From Clostridia bacterium (GTDB taxonomy: Bacteria; Bacillota; Clostridia; Christensenellales; Aristaeellaceae), in the NCBI GenBank assembly GCA_017547285.1, contig JAFYQB010000120.1:1-48108 (forward strand): a stretch of DNA of 48,108 bases. The letters are read 5' to 3'. The first letter of the stretch is position 1; every line of letters starts with the position of its first letter. Under the pieces are notes generated by a model. It was not told where the DNA came from and ran no database searches. It worked only from the letters and a program-made list of their open reading frames with translations. Position numbers and translations under genes: made by a program. Positions 7,049-14,681 of this stretch are shown in pieces.

Positions 7049-9313
7049 TTAGAGTTTGTTGCGCTGGATTTTGCCGGAAATCGTCTTGGGCAGCTCATCG
7101 CGGAATTCCACAATGCGGGGATACTTGTAGGGAGCGGTGTGCTGCTTGACGTAGTTCTGGATTTCCTTCTTGAGCGCTTCGGAAGCCTGCGTGCCGCTGG
7201 TGAGCACGATGCAGGCCTTGACCACCTGACCGCGCACATCGTCAGGCGCGCCGGTTACGCCGCACTCAAGCACATAGGGCAGTTCCATAATCACGGATTC
7301 GATTTCGAACGGTCCGATGCGGTAGCCGGAGGACTTGATCACGTCGTCTACGCGGCTGACGTACCAGAAGTAGCCCTGTTCGTCCTTCCATGCCACGTCG
7401 CCGGTGTGGTACCAGCCGTCATGCAGCACAGCGTCAGTCTTTTCCTGATCCAGATAGTAGCCGAGGAACAGGCCGCAGGGCACCTTCTTGCTGGTACGGA
7501 TGCAGATTTCGCCAGACTGACCGGGTGCGACGGGATTGCCGTCGGGATCCAGCAATTCAATATCATACAGCGGGCTGGCCTTACCCATGGAACCGACTTT
7601 GTGCGCATTGCCCACCAGATTAGCGATAGACAGCGTGGTTTCGGTCTGGCCGAAGCCTTCAATGAGCTGCAGGCCGGTGAGCTTTTCGAACTGGTAGTAT
7701 ACTTCGGGGTTGAGCGCTTCGCCGGCGGTGGTGGCGCGTACCACGGAGGAGAAATCGTACTTTGTCAGATCCTCCTTGATCATCATGCGGTACATGGTGG
7801 GCGGCGCGCAGAAGGTGGTGATTTTGTACTTGCCGAACAGCGGCAGAATGTCCGCAGCGTCGAAGCGGTCAAAGTCGTAGGTGAACACGCCGCCTTCGCA
7901 CAGCCACTGACCGTAGAACTTGCCCCAGAGCGCCTTGCCCCAGCCGGTATCGGAAATGGTGAAGTGGACGCCGTCACGATGCACGCAGTGCCAGTACTTG
8001 GCGGTGATGTAATGGCCCAGCGGATACTTGAAGCTGTGGGTAGCGATCTTGGGATAGCCGGTGGTGCCGGAGGTGAAGAACATGAGCATGGGATCATCGC
8101 CGCAGGGCGTTTCCGCCGTGCGCTGATAGCGGCGGCTGAACAGGCCGAACTCGCTGTTGAAATCATGCCAGCCTTCGCGCTGACCGCCGACGACCACTCT
8201 GGTCTTCAGGGTGGGGCAGGTCTTGGCGGCGGAATCCACATGAGCGGCTACATCGCCGTCCGCAGTGCAGAGGATGGCGCTCACACCGGCGGCCTGGAAG
8301 CGGTACTCAAAGTCATGCGCCAGCAGCTGGTTGGTAGCGGGGATGGCAATGGCGCCGATCTTGCACAGAGCCACCATAGCAGGCCAGAACTGCCAGTGAC
8401 GCTTGAGCACCAGCATGACGCGGTCGCCCTTCCGGATGCCAAGAGAAGTGAAATAGTTGGCTGCCTGGTTGGACAGATCCTTGATGTCCTTGAAAGTGAA
8501 GCGGCGCTCCTCCTTGGTGCGGGAGAGATGCAGCATGGCCAGCTTTTCGGGCTCCTTGCGGGCCACGGCGTCCACGATATCAAAGCCGAAGTTGAACTCG
8601 TTTTCGTTTTCAAAGTCAATGGTCTTGAGGGTGCCGTTCTCATCCTCCTCGGCCTTTACAAACTTCATGCAGCACAGGCCGGGATCCTGTTCCATCACAG
8701 GCGCATGCTTTTCCTGAATTTCAGGCGCGACGGAAGACTTGCCGTGCAGAACCATAGCCAGGAACACGCACTCCTCGCCGTCCACAGCAATCATGCCGTG
8801 AGGCGTGGCGGAGTCGTAATAGATGCTGTCGCCTTCGTGCAGAATTTCCACATGCTCGCCGATCTGCACCTTCAGAGAGCCCTTAAAGATCAGGTCGAAC
8901 TCCTGGCCGGCATGGGTGGCCAGATGGATGGGCTTGTCCTGCTGTTCGGGCAGATAGTCGTAGCGCACCCAGTAGGGTTCGGCGATTTTCTGGCGGAACA
9001 TGGGTGCAAGGTTCTGAATGCGGATACCGCGCTCCCTGGCGGTGGTGATGCCGCGGTCCTTGCGGGTAACGGTATAGTTGGAAAGATGAGCGCTGTAGCC
9101 TTCCAGCAGATCGGTCAGTTCAATACCGAACGCCAGCGCGCATTTGTGGATAAAGGAAAAGGGCAGATCGATCGCGCCGGATTCATATTCCACATAGGTT
9201 TTCTCATCCACCTGCGTACGGATGGACATTTCCTGGGTGGAATACCCCATGATGTTGCGCATTTCCCGGATACGAAGGGCGATTTCCTGGATTTGCTGTC
9301 CTGCCTGATTCAT
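7049..9313 (-). CDS. fusion protein: XRE-type HTH, cupin, and AMP-forming acyl-CoA synthetase
   Basis: The protein has 754 residues and three parts. Residues about 7-73 form an XRE helix-turn-helix (REMRNIMGYSTQEMSIRTQV). Residues about 100-190 form a cupin (FKGSLKVQIGEHVEILHEGD, SATPHGMIAVDGEECVF). From about 235 on is an ANL-superfamily ligase with motif A3 FFTSGTTGYPK, A5 GFGQTE, A7/A8 YHTGDVAWKDEQGYFWYVSR and GYRIGPFEIE, and the A10 lysine in PKTISGKIQRNKL. The ligase resembles medium-chain/aryl acyl-CoA synthetases that form acyl-CoA from acid, ATP and CoA. XRE-cupin proteins usually act as ligand-sensing repressors. The start is ATG 9313, with AAGGAGG 11 bases ahead, just after the T-box terminator. 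It is transcribed alone from its own promoter. The substrate is unknown; an aryl acid would fit if the T-box reads Trp. Confidence 0.9.
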   Translation of the reverse strand: MNQAGQQIQEIALRIREMRNIMGYSTQEMSIRTQVDEKTYVEYESGAIDLPFSFIHKCALAFGIELTDLLEGYSAHLSNYTVTRKDRGITTARERGIRIQNLAPMFRQKIAEPYWVRYDYLPEQQDKPIHLATHAGQEFDLIFKGSLKVQIGEHVEILHEGDSIYYDSATPHGMIAVDGEECVFLAMVLHGKSSVAPEIQEKHAPVMEQDPGLCCMKFVKAEEDENGTLKTIDFENENEFNFGFDIVDAVARKEPEKLAMLHLSRTKEERRFTFKDIKDLSNQAANYFTSLGIRKGDRVMLVLKRHWQFWPAMVALCKIGAIAIPATNQLLAHDFEYRFQAAGVSAILCTADGDVAAHVDSAAKTCPTLKTRVVVGGQREGWHDFNSEFGLFSRRYQRTAETPCGDDPMLMFFTSGTTGYPKIATHSFKYPLGHYITAKYWHCVHRDGVHFTISDTGWGKALWGKFYGQWLCEGGVFTYDFDRFDAADILPLFGKYKITTFCAPPTMYRMMIKEDLTKYDFSSVVRATTAGEALNPEVYYQFEKLTGLQLIEGFGQTETTLSIANLVGNAHKVGSMGKASPLYDIELLDPDGNPVAPGQSGEICIRTSKKVPCGLFLGYYLDQEKTDAVLHDGWYHTGDVAWKDEQGYFWYVSRVDDVIKSSGYRIGPFEIESVIMELPYVLECGVTGAPDDVRGQVVKACIVLTSGTQASEALKKEIQNYVKQHTAPYKYPRIVEFRDELPKTISGKIQRNKL

Positions 9314-9339
9314 TAGGTTGCAAACCTCCTTTGAATAAC

Positions 9340-9625
9340 GAAAAACCCATCCCAAAGATTCCTCGATCTTTGAGACGGGTGTACATAACATCCGCGGTAC
9401 CACTCAAATTGCAACCAAAGGTTGCCGCTCAACGGGTTCTAACAAACCCTGTGCATTCACGCAGCCTCACGTAAGACCTTACTAAATGGGAAATGGTTCA
9501 GGCCTTCAACTCAGAAGGGATGGGCCATTTGAAACTTCTGCTGCCGGCTTGCACCAACCACCGGCTCTCTGAAAGCGTCCGTTCCGGCCGTCTTCATCAT
9601 CGTCATTGGGATGGTATTCGATTTG
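9340..9625 (-). promoter_or_regulatory. T-box riboswitch leader (tRNA-sensing), specifier probably UGG (Trp)
   Basis: On the minus strand the leader has the hallmarks of a T-box. Stem I elements include AGAGAGCCGGTGGTTGGTG and a CTTCTGAG...GGCCTGAAC 3' side. The T-box core GAGTGGTACCGCGG is at 9391-9404. A competing terminator is at 9340-9380 (ACCCGTCTCAAAGAT with ATCTTTGGGATGGGT, then T5). The specifier loop region contains CAAATGGCCCATCCC. By analogy with the usual GAA-codon pattern the best triplet is TGG at 9525-9527 (Trp); AUG, GCC or AUC in the same stretch are alternatives. In T-boxes uncharged cognate tRNA stabilises the antiterminator and turns the gene on. Identification as a T-box is firm; the amino acid is not. 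Confidence 0.93.
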
Positions 9626-9630
9626 AGAAA

Positions 9631-9659
9631 ATGATAGCATGTTTTGAGTGGGATGTCAA
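9631..9659 (-). promoter_or_regulatory. sigma-A promoter for the T-box transcript
   Basis: TTGACA (9654-9659) and TATCAT (9631-9636) are 17 bases apart on the minus strand. Transcription would begin just ahead of stem I of the T-box. Confidence 0.88.
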
Positions 9660-9702
9660 CGGCCAGTTTTGCAAAAACATTGTTAGAACAGCAAAACAAC
9701 TG

Positions 9703-9731
9703 TTGTGGAGTCTGCGCTGCTGTGCTATAAT
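9703..9731 (+). promoter_or_regulatory. promoter of pnuC
   Basis: TTGTGG (9703-9708), a 17-base spacer, and TATAAT (9726-9731) preceded by TGC form an extended -10. It is divergent from the T-box promoter, with about 40 bases between the two -35 boxes. Confidence 0.82.
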
Positions 9732-9739
9732 CATGCCGA

Positions 9740-9846
9740 AAAACAAATACCAACTGCCACCGGGTAGTGAAATGCGACTGCATTCGTTTACACATCGTTA
9801 GGTCTTAGAAGATGTGTATGCGGATGCTTGTTTTTTGGAGGAAGAC
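9740..9846 (+). promoter_or_regulatory. structured pnuC leader, candidate riboswitch
   Basis: The leader of about 107 bases can form two mutually exclusive hairpins. AATGC-gact-GCATT (about 9770-9783) competes with a longer hairpin in which GCATTC pairs with GGATGC and encloses ACACATC/GATGTGT. The longer hairpin is followed by a T6 run that lies directly upstream of the GGAGG ribosome site. This arrangement could act as a terminator or a translational switch. pnuC-type genes are known riboswitch targets (NAD-related), but I cannot match this leader to a named class. Confidence 0.45.
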
Positions 9847-10545
9847 ATGGCTGCAGTCAAACGAATCACACAGTATTTTTCAAAAACGGAAATGGCCTTG
9901 TGGTGCTCGTCCGCCGCGCTCATCATATGCTCCTTCTGCCTCTTTGACAGAAGCAATTATCTGACCCTTGCTGCGTCGCTGATTGGGGTCACATCGCTTG
10001 TTTTCAACGCCAAGGGAAACCCTGTCGGCCAGTTGCTGATGGTGATTTTCAGCCTGCTTTATGGCTTTATTTCATATACGTTTGCCTATTACGGCGAAAT
10101 GATCACCTACCTCGGCATGACGATGCCGATGGCTGTTTTTGCGCTGGTATCTTGGCTGAGGAATCCTTTTGAAAACAACAAAGCCGAAGTAAAAGTCAAT
10201 ACCCTCAGCAAAGCTGAACTGCTGTGGATGGGAATCATGACCATTGTGGTTACGATCCTGTTCTACTTTATTTTATACCATTTTCACACAGCGAACATGG
10301 TGCCCAGCACGCTTTCCGTTACCACCAGCTTTGCTGCTGTGTACCTTACATTTCGCAGGAGCCCGTACTTCGCGCTTGCCTATGCAGCAAACGATCTGGT
10401 GCTGATCGTTCTGTGGATATTGGCCAGCATGCACGATATTCGCTACATGGCAGTCGTGGTTTGTTTTGCTGCATTTCTTGTCAACGACCTGTACGGCTAC
10501 GCCAGCTGGCAAAAGATGAAAATCCGCCAAAGCAGAAGCTGCTGA
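9847..10545 (+). CDS. pnuC: PnuC-type nicotinamide riboside/nicotinamide mononucleotide transporter
   Basis: The 232-residue integral membrane protein has about seven hydrophobic helices. Family-typical segments are SLIGVTSLVFNAKGNPVGQ, LLYGFISYTFAYYGEMITYLGMTMP (read as parts) and LAYAANDLVLIVLW. PnuC proteins carry out facilitated diffusion of nicotinamide riboside, trapped by phosphorylation; close relatives carry thiamine or riboflavin precursors, so the vitamin is not certain. I use ATG 9847 (GGAGG 5-6 bases ahead) and not the earlier ATG at 9814, which lies in the leader. It is monocistronic, followed by a separate promoter for isocitrate dehydrogenase. Confidence 0.85.
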   Translation: MAAVKRITQYFSKTEMALWCSSAALIICSFCLFDRSNYLTLAASLIGVTSLVFNAKGNPVGQLLMVIFSLLYGFISYTFAYYGEMITYLGMTMPMAVFALVSWLRNPFENNKAEVKVNTLSKAELLWMGIMTIVVTILFYFILYHFHTANMVPSTLSVTTSFAAVYLTFRRSPYFALAYAANDLVLIVLWILASMHDIRYMAVVVCFAAFLVNDLYGYASWQKMKIRQSRSC

Positions 10546-10589
10546 AAAAATGTTGGTTTTCCGTTCCTGTTCTTTCCCTGTACATCCTC

Positions 10590-10618
10590 TTGTATTCTGT
10601 ATCCAAAATCGCTACAAT
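10590..10618 (+). promoter_or_regulatory. promoter of icd
   Basis: TTGTAT (10590-10595), a 17-base spacer and TACAAT (10613-10618) lie 43 bases ahead of the icd start, downstream of the pnuC stop. Confidence 0.75.
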
Positions 10619-10660
10619 GGGCGTATCCTTTCAAAAAACCATAAAGGACGGTAGCGATAA

Positions 10661-11854
10661 ATGGAAAAAATCCGCATGATCACCCCGCTGGTCGAGATGG
10701 ACGGCGACGAGATGACCCGCATTCTTTGGCAGAAGATCAAGGACAAGCTGATCCTGCCCTACGTGGATCTCAAAACCGAATACTACGATCTTGGGCTCAA
10801 ATACCGCGATGAAACCGATGATCAGGTGACCGTGGACAGCGCCAACGCCACTTTGAAATACGGCGTGGCCGTCAAGTGCGCCACCATCACCCCCAATGCC
10901 CAGCGTGTGGAGGAATACAGCCTCAAGCAGATGTGGAAGAGCCCCAACGGCACCATCCGCACCATTCTGGATGGCACGGTGTTCCGCTCCCCCATTCTGG
11001 TCAAGGGCATCAGCCCCAGCGTGCGCACCTGGCAGAAGCCCATTACGATTGCCCGCCACGCCTACGGCGACGTGTACAAGAACACCGAGTTCCGCGTGCC
11101 CGGCGCAGGCAAGGCCGAAATCTGCTTTACTGATGAAAACGGCGTGGAAACCCGCCAGACCATTATGACCTTCAAGGGCGAAGGCGTAATGCAGGGCATG
11201 CACAACACCGACGCAAGCATTGCTTCTTTTGCCCACAGCTGCTTCCAGTACGCCCTGAGCGTAAAGCAGGATCTGTGGTTCTCCACCAAGGACACCATCT
11301 CCAAAACGTACGATCACCGCTTCAAGGATATTTTTGCCGAGCTGTATGAAACACGGTACAAGTCCGCTTTTGAAGCCGCCGGTATTGAATACTTCTATAC
11401 CCTGATTGATGATGCGGTCGCCCGCGTCATCCGAAGCAAGGGCGGATTCATCTGGGCGCTCAAGAATTACGACGGCGATGTGATGAGCGATATGGTCGCC
11501 ACTGCCTTCGGCAGCCTTGCCATGATGACCAGCGTGCTCGTCTCCCCCAACGGCCAGTATGAATACGAGGCCGCGCATGGCACGGTGACCCGCCACTATT
11601 ACCGCTACCTGAAGGGTGAAGAAACCAGCACCAACCCCGTCGCCACCATCTTTGCATGGACGGGCGCACTGCGCAAGAGGGGCGAGCTGGACAACCTGCC
11701 CGATCTGTGCGCCTTTGCCGACCGGCTGGAAAAGGCCACCATCGCCACCATTGAAAGCGGCAAAATGACCGGCGACCTTGCCGTGCTCTACGAGGGCGAA
11801 GCCACCAAACTCAACAGCGATGAATTCCTTGATGCGATCGCTGCCAATCTGTAA
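10661..11854 (+). CDS. icd: NADP-dependent isocitrate dehydrogenase (eukaryotic-type, homodimeric)
   Basis: The 397-residue protein matches the type II NADP-IDH family along its length. It has [19 protein letters not shown] at the N-terminus and the isocitrate-binding stretch [20 protein letters not shown]. The metal-binding Asp region is near [17 protein letters not shown], and NADP contacts are in [15 protein letters not shown]. It converts isocitrate to 2-oxoglutarate, CO2 and NADPH in the cytoplasm, supplying glutamate synthesis and NADPH. No other TCA gene is adjacent, so the context only suggests a biosynthetic half-cycle. The ribosome site AAAGGA is about 12 bases from the ATG, slightly distant. 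Confidence 0.96.
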   Translation: MEKIRMITPLVEMDGDEMTRILWQKIKDKLILPYVDLKTEYYDLGLKYRDETDDQVTVDSANATLKYGVAVKCATITPNAQRVEEYSLKQMWKSPNGTIRTILDGTVFRSPILVKGISPSVRTWQKPITIARHAYGDVYKNTEFRVPGAGKAEICFTDENGVETRQTIMTFKGEGVMQGMHNTDASIASFAHSCFQYALSVKQDLWFSTKDTISKTYDHRFKDIFAELYETRYKSAFEAAGIEYFYTLIDDAVARVIRSKGGFIWALKNYDGDVMSDMVATAFGSLAMMTSVLVSPNGQYEYEAAHGTVTRHYYRYLKGEETSTNPVATIFAWTGALRKRGELDNLPDLCAFADRLEKATIATIESGKMTGDLAVLYEGEATKLNSDEFLDAIAANL

Positions 11855-11861
11855 ACACAAA

Positions 11862-11902
11862 CGAAGGGACTGCTGCAAAAGCGTGTGCAGCAGTCCCTTT
11901 CG
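11862..11902. terminator. bidirectional terminator between icd and the membrane-protein gene
   Basis: A stem of about 16 bp (CGAAGGGACTGCTGC with GCAGCAGTCCCTTTCG) lies between two convergent stops and serves icd and the leftward gene. Confidence 0.85.
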
Positions 11903-11903
11903 C

Positions 11904-12341
11904 TTACATCTTCTTTTCCAGCACCTTGCGCGCCACAAAGAACACGCCCACCAGCACGTACATGCCGCCAAGGCAAATATAAGAAGGAACACGGTAGCCA
12001 AGACCCATGAATACAAAGATCAGGATTGCAATGAGCAGAATGGCTGCGTAATAGGCAGCGGTTGCGGAAGCGCGGATGATGGCAATGTTGCGTTCATCCC
12101 ACTTTTCAATTTCTTCCTGTTCCAGCTTTTCTTTGGAAACCACCTTCGCGCGGATGGTCTGCCAGATGGCTACGCCCATGATGCCCGCACCGAAGCCCGT
12201 AAACATGCCCATCAGCGTATTCATGGAGCTGGTTTCCGGCTTGACGATCAGGAACGTCAGCAGGCCGAACAGAAAACTCGCCGCGCCAAGAATCATTACC
12301 AGGGTACAAAGATGTTTGTTCCATTTGCCTTTGCAGATCAT
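11904..12341 (-). CDS. small membrane protein paired with an XRE regulator
   Basis: The 145-residue protein has four hydrophobic segments. The first pair is LCTLVMILGAASFLFGLLTF and TLMGMFTGFGAGIMGVAIW. A charged cytoplasmic loop follows (SKEKLEQEEIEKWDERN). The last two are AAILLIAILIFVFMG and GGMYVLVGVFFVARKVL. The EKWDERN loop and position after a small XRE gene fit the DUF2178-like membrane proteins often co-transcribed with Cro/CI-type repressors in Firmicutes. Function is unknown. Its start overlaps the regulator's stop by four bases (ATGA), so the two are translationally coupled. Confidence 0.75.
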   Translation of the reverse strand: MICKGKWNKHLCTLVMILGAASFLFGLLTFLIVKPETSSMNTLMGMFTGFGAGIMGVAIWQTIRAKVVSKEKLEQEEIEKWDERNIAIIRASATAAYYAAILLIAILIFVFMGLGYRVPSYICLGGMYVLVGVFFVARKVLEKKM

Positions 12342-12541
12342 GCTTCTTCCTCCTCATAAATAAAGATATCCTCTACCGTCAGTCCAAAATACCTTGCCAG
12401 CTTGAAAGCCAGCTGAATGGACGGATTGTACCGTCCGTTTTCCAGCGAGCTGATGGTCTGCCGCGACACCTTGAGCACCGCTGCCAGCTCTTCCTGACGG
12501 ATCCCGCGCTGTGTGCGCAGTTCCTCCAAACGGTTTTTCAT
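12338..12541 (-). CDS. XRE-family transcriptional regulator (Cro/CI type, short)
   Basis: The 67-residue protein is almost entirely a helix-turn-helix: LEELRTQRGIRQEELAAVLK then VSRQTISSLENGRYNPSIQL, with an acidic tail (EDIFIYEEEEA). Such short single-domain repressors usually control their own operon. This fits the inverted repeat that overlaps its -35 box. It is the first gene of a two-gene operon with the membrane protein. The ribosome site is AAGGAG, 6 bases from ATG. Confidence 0.92.
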   Translation of the reverse strand: MKNRLEELRTQRGIRQEELAAVLKVSRQTISSLENGRYNPSIQLAFKLARYFGLTVEDIFIYEEEEA

Positions 12542-12578
12542 GATAACTCCTTTTCTCCGCGGACGTCTCCGCAGATGG

Positions 12579-12636
12579 AAAGCACGCTTTACATGATCAT
12601 CTTATCATCACAAAGCGCATATGTCAAGTGCGCTTT
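12579..12636 (-). promoter_or_regulatory. promoter and probable operator of the XRE/membrane-protein operon
   Basis: The promoter is TTGACA (12622-12627), a 17-base spacer and TAAGAT (12599-12604) on the minus strand. An 8-bp perfect inverted repeat, AAAGCGCA/TGCGCTTT (12612-12636), brackets the -35 box. A further palindrome of the same half-site, AAAGC-AC-GCTTT (12579-12590), lies just downstream of the -10. I infer autorepression by the XRE protein. Confidence 0.75.
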
Positions 12637-12733
12637 ACATATTTCTGAGAAGAAAATGAGAATTGGATTGCAATATGCAAATCCGCTTCCCATTGGTCCG
12701 CAGGTTTGTTATACTGGCAGCGAGGTGAGGAAT

Positions 12734-13099
12734 ATGTCTTGTCTGGGAAATCTGATCTGGTTTCTTTTCGCCGGGCTGTGGCAGGGAATGGCGTGGACCA
12801 TCGCCGGTGTTCTTTGGACGCTCACGGTGGTCGGCATCCCCATCGGCCAGCAGTGCTTCAAGTTTGCATCGCTTTCCTTCAGTCCGTTCGGGCGGGAGGT
12901 GTTGTACGGCGGCGGCGCAGTTTCCTTTCTGCTCAACCTGATCTGGCTGATGGTCAGCGGCCTGCCCATTGCGCTGACGGCGGCTACCAACGGCCTTGTG
13001 CTGTGCTGCACCGTGGTGGGCATTCCGTGGGGCTTGCAGTGCTTCAAGCTGGCCAAGCTCGCGCTGATGCCATTTGGGGCGGATGTGATTCATAGCTGA
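12734..13099 (+). CDS. YccF-family inner membrane protein
   Basis: The 121-residue protein consists of two copies of a YccF-like unit. LGNLIWFLFAGLWQGMAW and GIPIGQQCFKFASLSFSPFG in the first half are echoed by LLNLIWLMVSGLPIALTA and GIPWGLQCFKLAKLALMPFG in the second. Both halves carry the signature GIPxGxQCFKxAxLxxxPFG. The function of YccF is unknown. I choose ATG 12734 because GAGGTGAGG lies directly ahead and the upstream reading frame runs through the regulator's promoter. A TATACT -10 is at about 12710-12715. The gene is alone and ends in a bidirectional terminator. Confidence 0.9.
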   Translation: MSCLGNLIWFLFAGLWQGMAWTIAGVLWTLTVVGIPIGQQCFKFASLSFSPFGREVLYGGGAVSFLLNLIWLMVSGLPIALTAATNGLVLCCTVVGIPWGLQCFKLAKLALMPFGADVIHS

Positions 13100-13104
13100 T
13101 ACAA

Positions 13105-13138
13105 AAGTCCCTCTGCACATCATTACGCAGAGGGACTT
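13105..13138. terminator. bidirectional terminator
   Basis: AAGTCCCTCTGC pairs perfectly with GCAGAGGGACTT between the convergent yccF-like gene and the membrane-protein gene. Confidence 0.85.
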
Positions 13139-13144
13139 CGTTAT

Positions 13145-13612
13145 TTATACACTTTTCATTTCCTTCACTTGCTGCATAAGTCCGTATCCACCAAGCACCG
13201 CCAGCACAATACACAGCAGCAAATGCCAAGTCCAGCCAACGCCCAATCGAAGCGCCGGGATCGTAAGGTACGCTACCGCTCCAGCCGCGCCGCAAGCCAG
13301 CGGGAACAATCCCACCCAGTTCTGATCAGCCTTCAGCAGACAGAAGATCGAACCAACTACGCTCAATACAAGAACCAAAATCGGCATACCCACAAAACTG
13401 TTCAGATCATGGTCCTCTGCCTGACTGATCAGCCAGCTTTCCAGTTCTTTGTGATCACTCGGGAACCATATGTAACCGCTGATCGAACAGCTCTCTCCCG
13501 CCTCGCCGTAGTGCCAGAAAGGCACAAACTGCAAAACAAGCAGAATGGCCATCAGCACAGCGCATATCACATTCACTGTCATTCCCCTGTTGTTTTTGAA
13601 TTTGTTGATCAT
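13145..13612 (-). CDS. membrane protein of unknown function
   Basis: I do not recognise a family. The 155-residue protein has four predicted hydrophobic helices: MTVNVICAVLMAILLVLQF, MPILVLVLSVVGSIFCLL, WVGLFPLACGAAGAVAYL and WTWHLLLCIVLAVLGGYG. A soluble loop of about 40 residues between helices 1 and 2 contains GESCSISGYIWFPSDHKELESW and is probably outside the membrane. I start it at ATG 13612, where GGGAGG lies 9 bases ahead. The upstream in-frame extension to 13717 is less likely. It is monocistronic. Confidence 0.7.
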   Translation of the reverse strand: MINKFKNNRGMTVNVICAVLMAILLVLQFVPFWHYGEAGESCSISGYIWFPSDHKELESWLISQAEDHDLNSFVGMPILVLVLSVVGSIFCLLKADQNWVGLFPLACGAAGAVAYLTIPALRLGVGWTWHLLLCIVLAVLGGYGLMQQVKEMKSV

Positions 13613-13743
13613 CCTTGGTATCCTCCCTTGTATATTGAAGTGATTTTCATCACAAGACACAGGATACCAGCGGCCGTTTGCCAAATTCAGAACAGAACGG
13701 GAACGTATTTTCAACAATTTATGAACGCATCATAAACAAGTGT

Positions 13744-14595
13744 TTACTTTTCACTGATAAACAACACGCCCAGCGTGCCGGGGCCGCAATGGCTGGAAAT
13801 GACGCTGCCGGCACGGGTGATGAGGATTTCCTCAAAATGGTTCAGGCTTTCCAGATAAGCGCGCACTGCGTCAATATCCGCCTGCGCGCAGCCTGAATGG
13901 GTGATGAACACGCGGTCGGTCTTGGCTGCCTTCAAATCCGCCTCCATATCCTGCACATAGTCCATGATGGCGCGGGACATGCGGCCGCGGTATTTTTTGC
14001 CGGGAGCCATTTTGCCGTTCTCCACCGCAATGCGCGGATGCAGCTTGAGCGTGCCGCCCACCAGCGCAGCCGCGCCGCTGCAGCGGCCGCCGCGGTGCAG
14101 GAAGGTGAGCGTATCCACCACAAAGCTGGCGCGAACGCGGGGCTTGAGTTTTTCAACGATCTCCACAATCTGACGGGCATTCATGCCAGCTCTGGCCATG
14201 CGTGCAGCCTCGATCACCAACAGGCCCACGCCGGTGGACAGGTTGGCGGAATCAACGACCGTCACCCTGTTCTCCGCTTCCAGGCGCTGCGCGGCCAGGC
14301 GCATGGCGTTGGCGGTGGAAGACATGCTTTCGGAAATGGCAAAACATACGATTTCTGCGCCGTCTTCCAGATATTTCACAAAGCTTTTCTCCACTTCCTC
14401 CACGGAAACGGCAGCGGTTTTGGGCGTCTGCCTGTTTTCATCCGACCAGCGGTAGATCTCGTCAGGCGTAATGGTACGGCCATCCTCAAAATCCCGATCG
14501 CCCAGAATCACATGAAGCGGCAGGATATCAACATCATACTTTTCAATCAGGTCTTGAGACAGGTCGCAGGTACTGTCAGAAATGATCTTGACCAT
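13744..14595 (-). CDS. DegV family fatty-acid-binding protein
   Basis: The 283-residue protein has the DegV signature at its N-terminus (KIISDSTCDLSQDLIEKYDVDILPLHV as SDSTCDLS...LPLHV). It also has the EDGRTITPDEIYRW and VSVEEVEKSF motifs, FAISESMSSTANAMRLA and the C-terminal SHCGPGTLGVLF. DegV/FakB proteins bind a fatty acid and present it to the kinase FakA to make acyl-phosphate for phospholipid synthesis. No fakA is nearby. I use ATG 14595 (AAGGAGG, 8 bases ahead) and not the ATG at 14622, which precedes that site. Confidence 0.93.
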   Translation of the reverse strand: MVKIISDSTCDLSQDLIEKYDVDILPLHVILGDRDFEDGRTITPDEIYRWSDENRQTPKTAAVSVEEVEKSFVKYLEDGAEIVCFAISESMSSTANAMRLAAQRLEAENRVTVVDSANLSTGVGLLVIEAARMARAGMNARQIVEIVEKLKPRVRASFVVDTLTFLHRGGRCSGAAALVGGTLKLHPRIAVENGKMAPGKKYRGRMSRAIMDYVQDMEADLKAAKTDRVFITHSGCAQADIDAVRAYLESLNHFEEILITRAGSVISSHCGPGTLGVLFISEK

Positions 14596-14615
14596 TTCTG
14601 TTTCCTCCTTCTGAA

Positions 14616-14647
14616 AATTCAAAACGGCAGCATTTTCGCTGCCGTTT
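14616..14647 (-). terminator. terminator of uppP
   Basis: AAACGGCAGC pairs with GCTGCCGTTT, followed on the minus strand by a T-rich run (TTTTGAATTTT), 35 bases after the uppP stop. It overlaps the upstream region of the DegV gene. Confidence 0.8.
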
Positions 14648-14681
14648 GATTGTACAAAAGAATCCTAAACTGAAACGAAAC

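Noticed and set aside
12575..12733. 53-residue N-terminal extension of the YccF-like protein
   Set aside because: The extension would be encoded by the regulator's promoter and operator region. ATG 12734 has the ribosome site and matches the family N-terminus.
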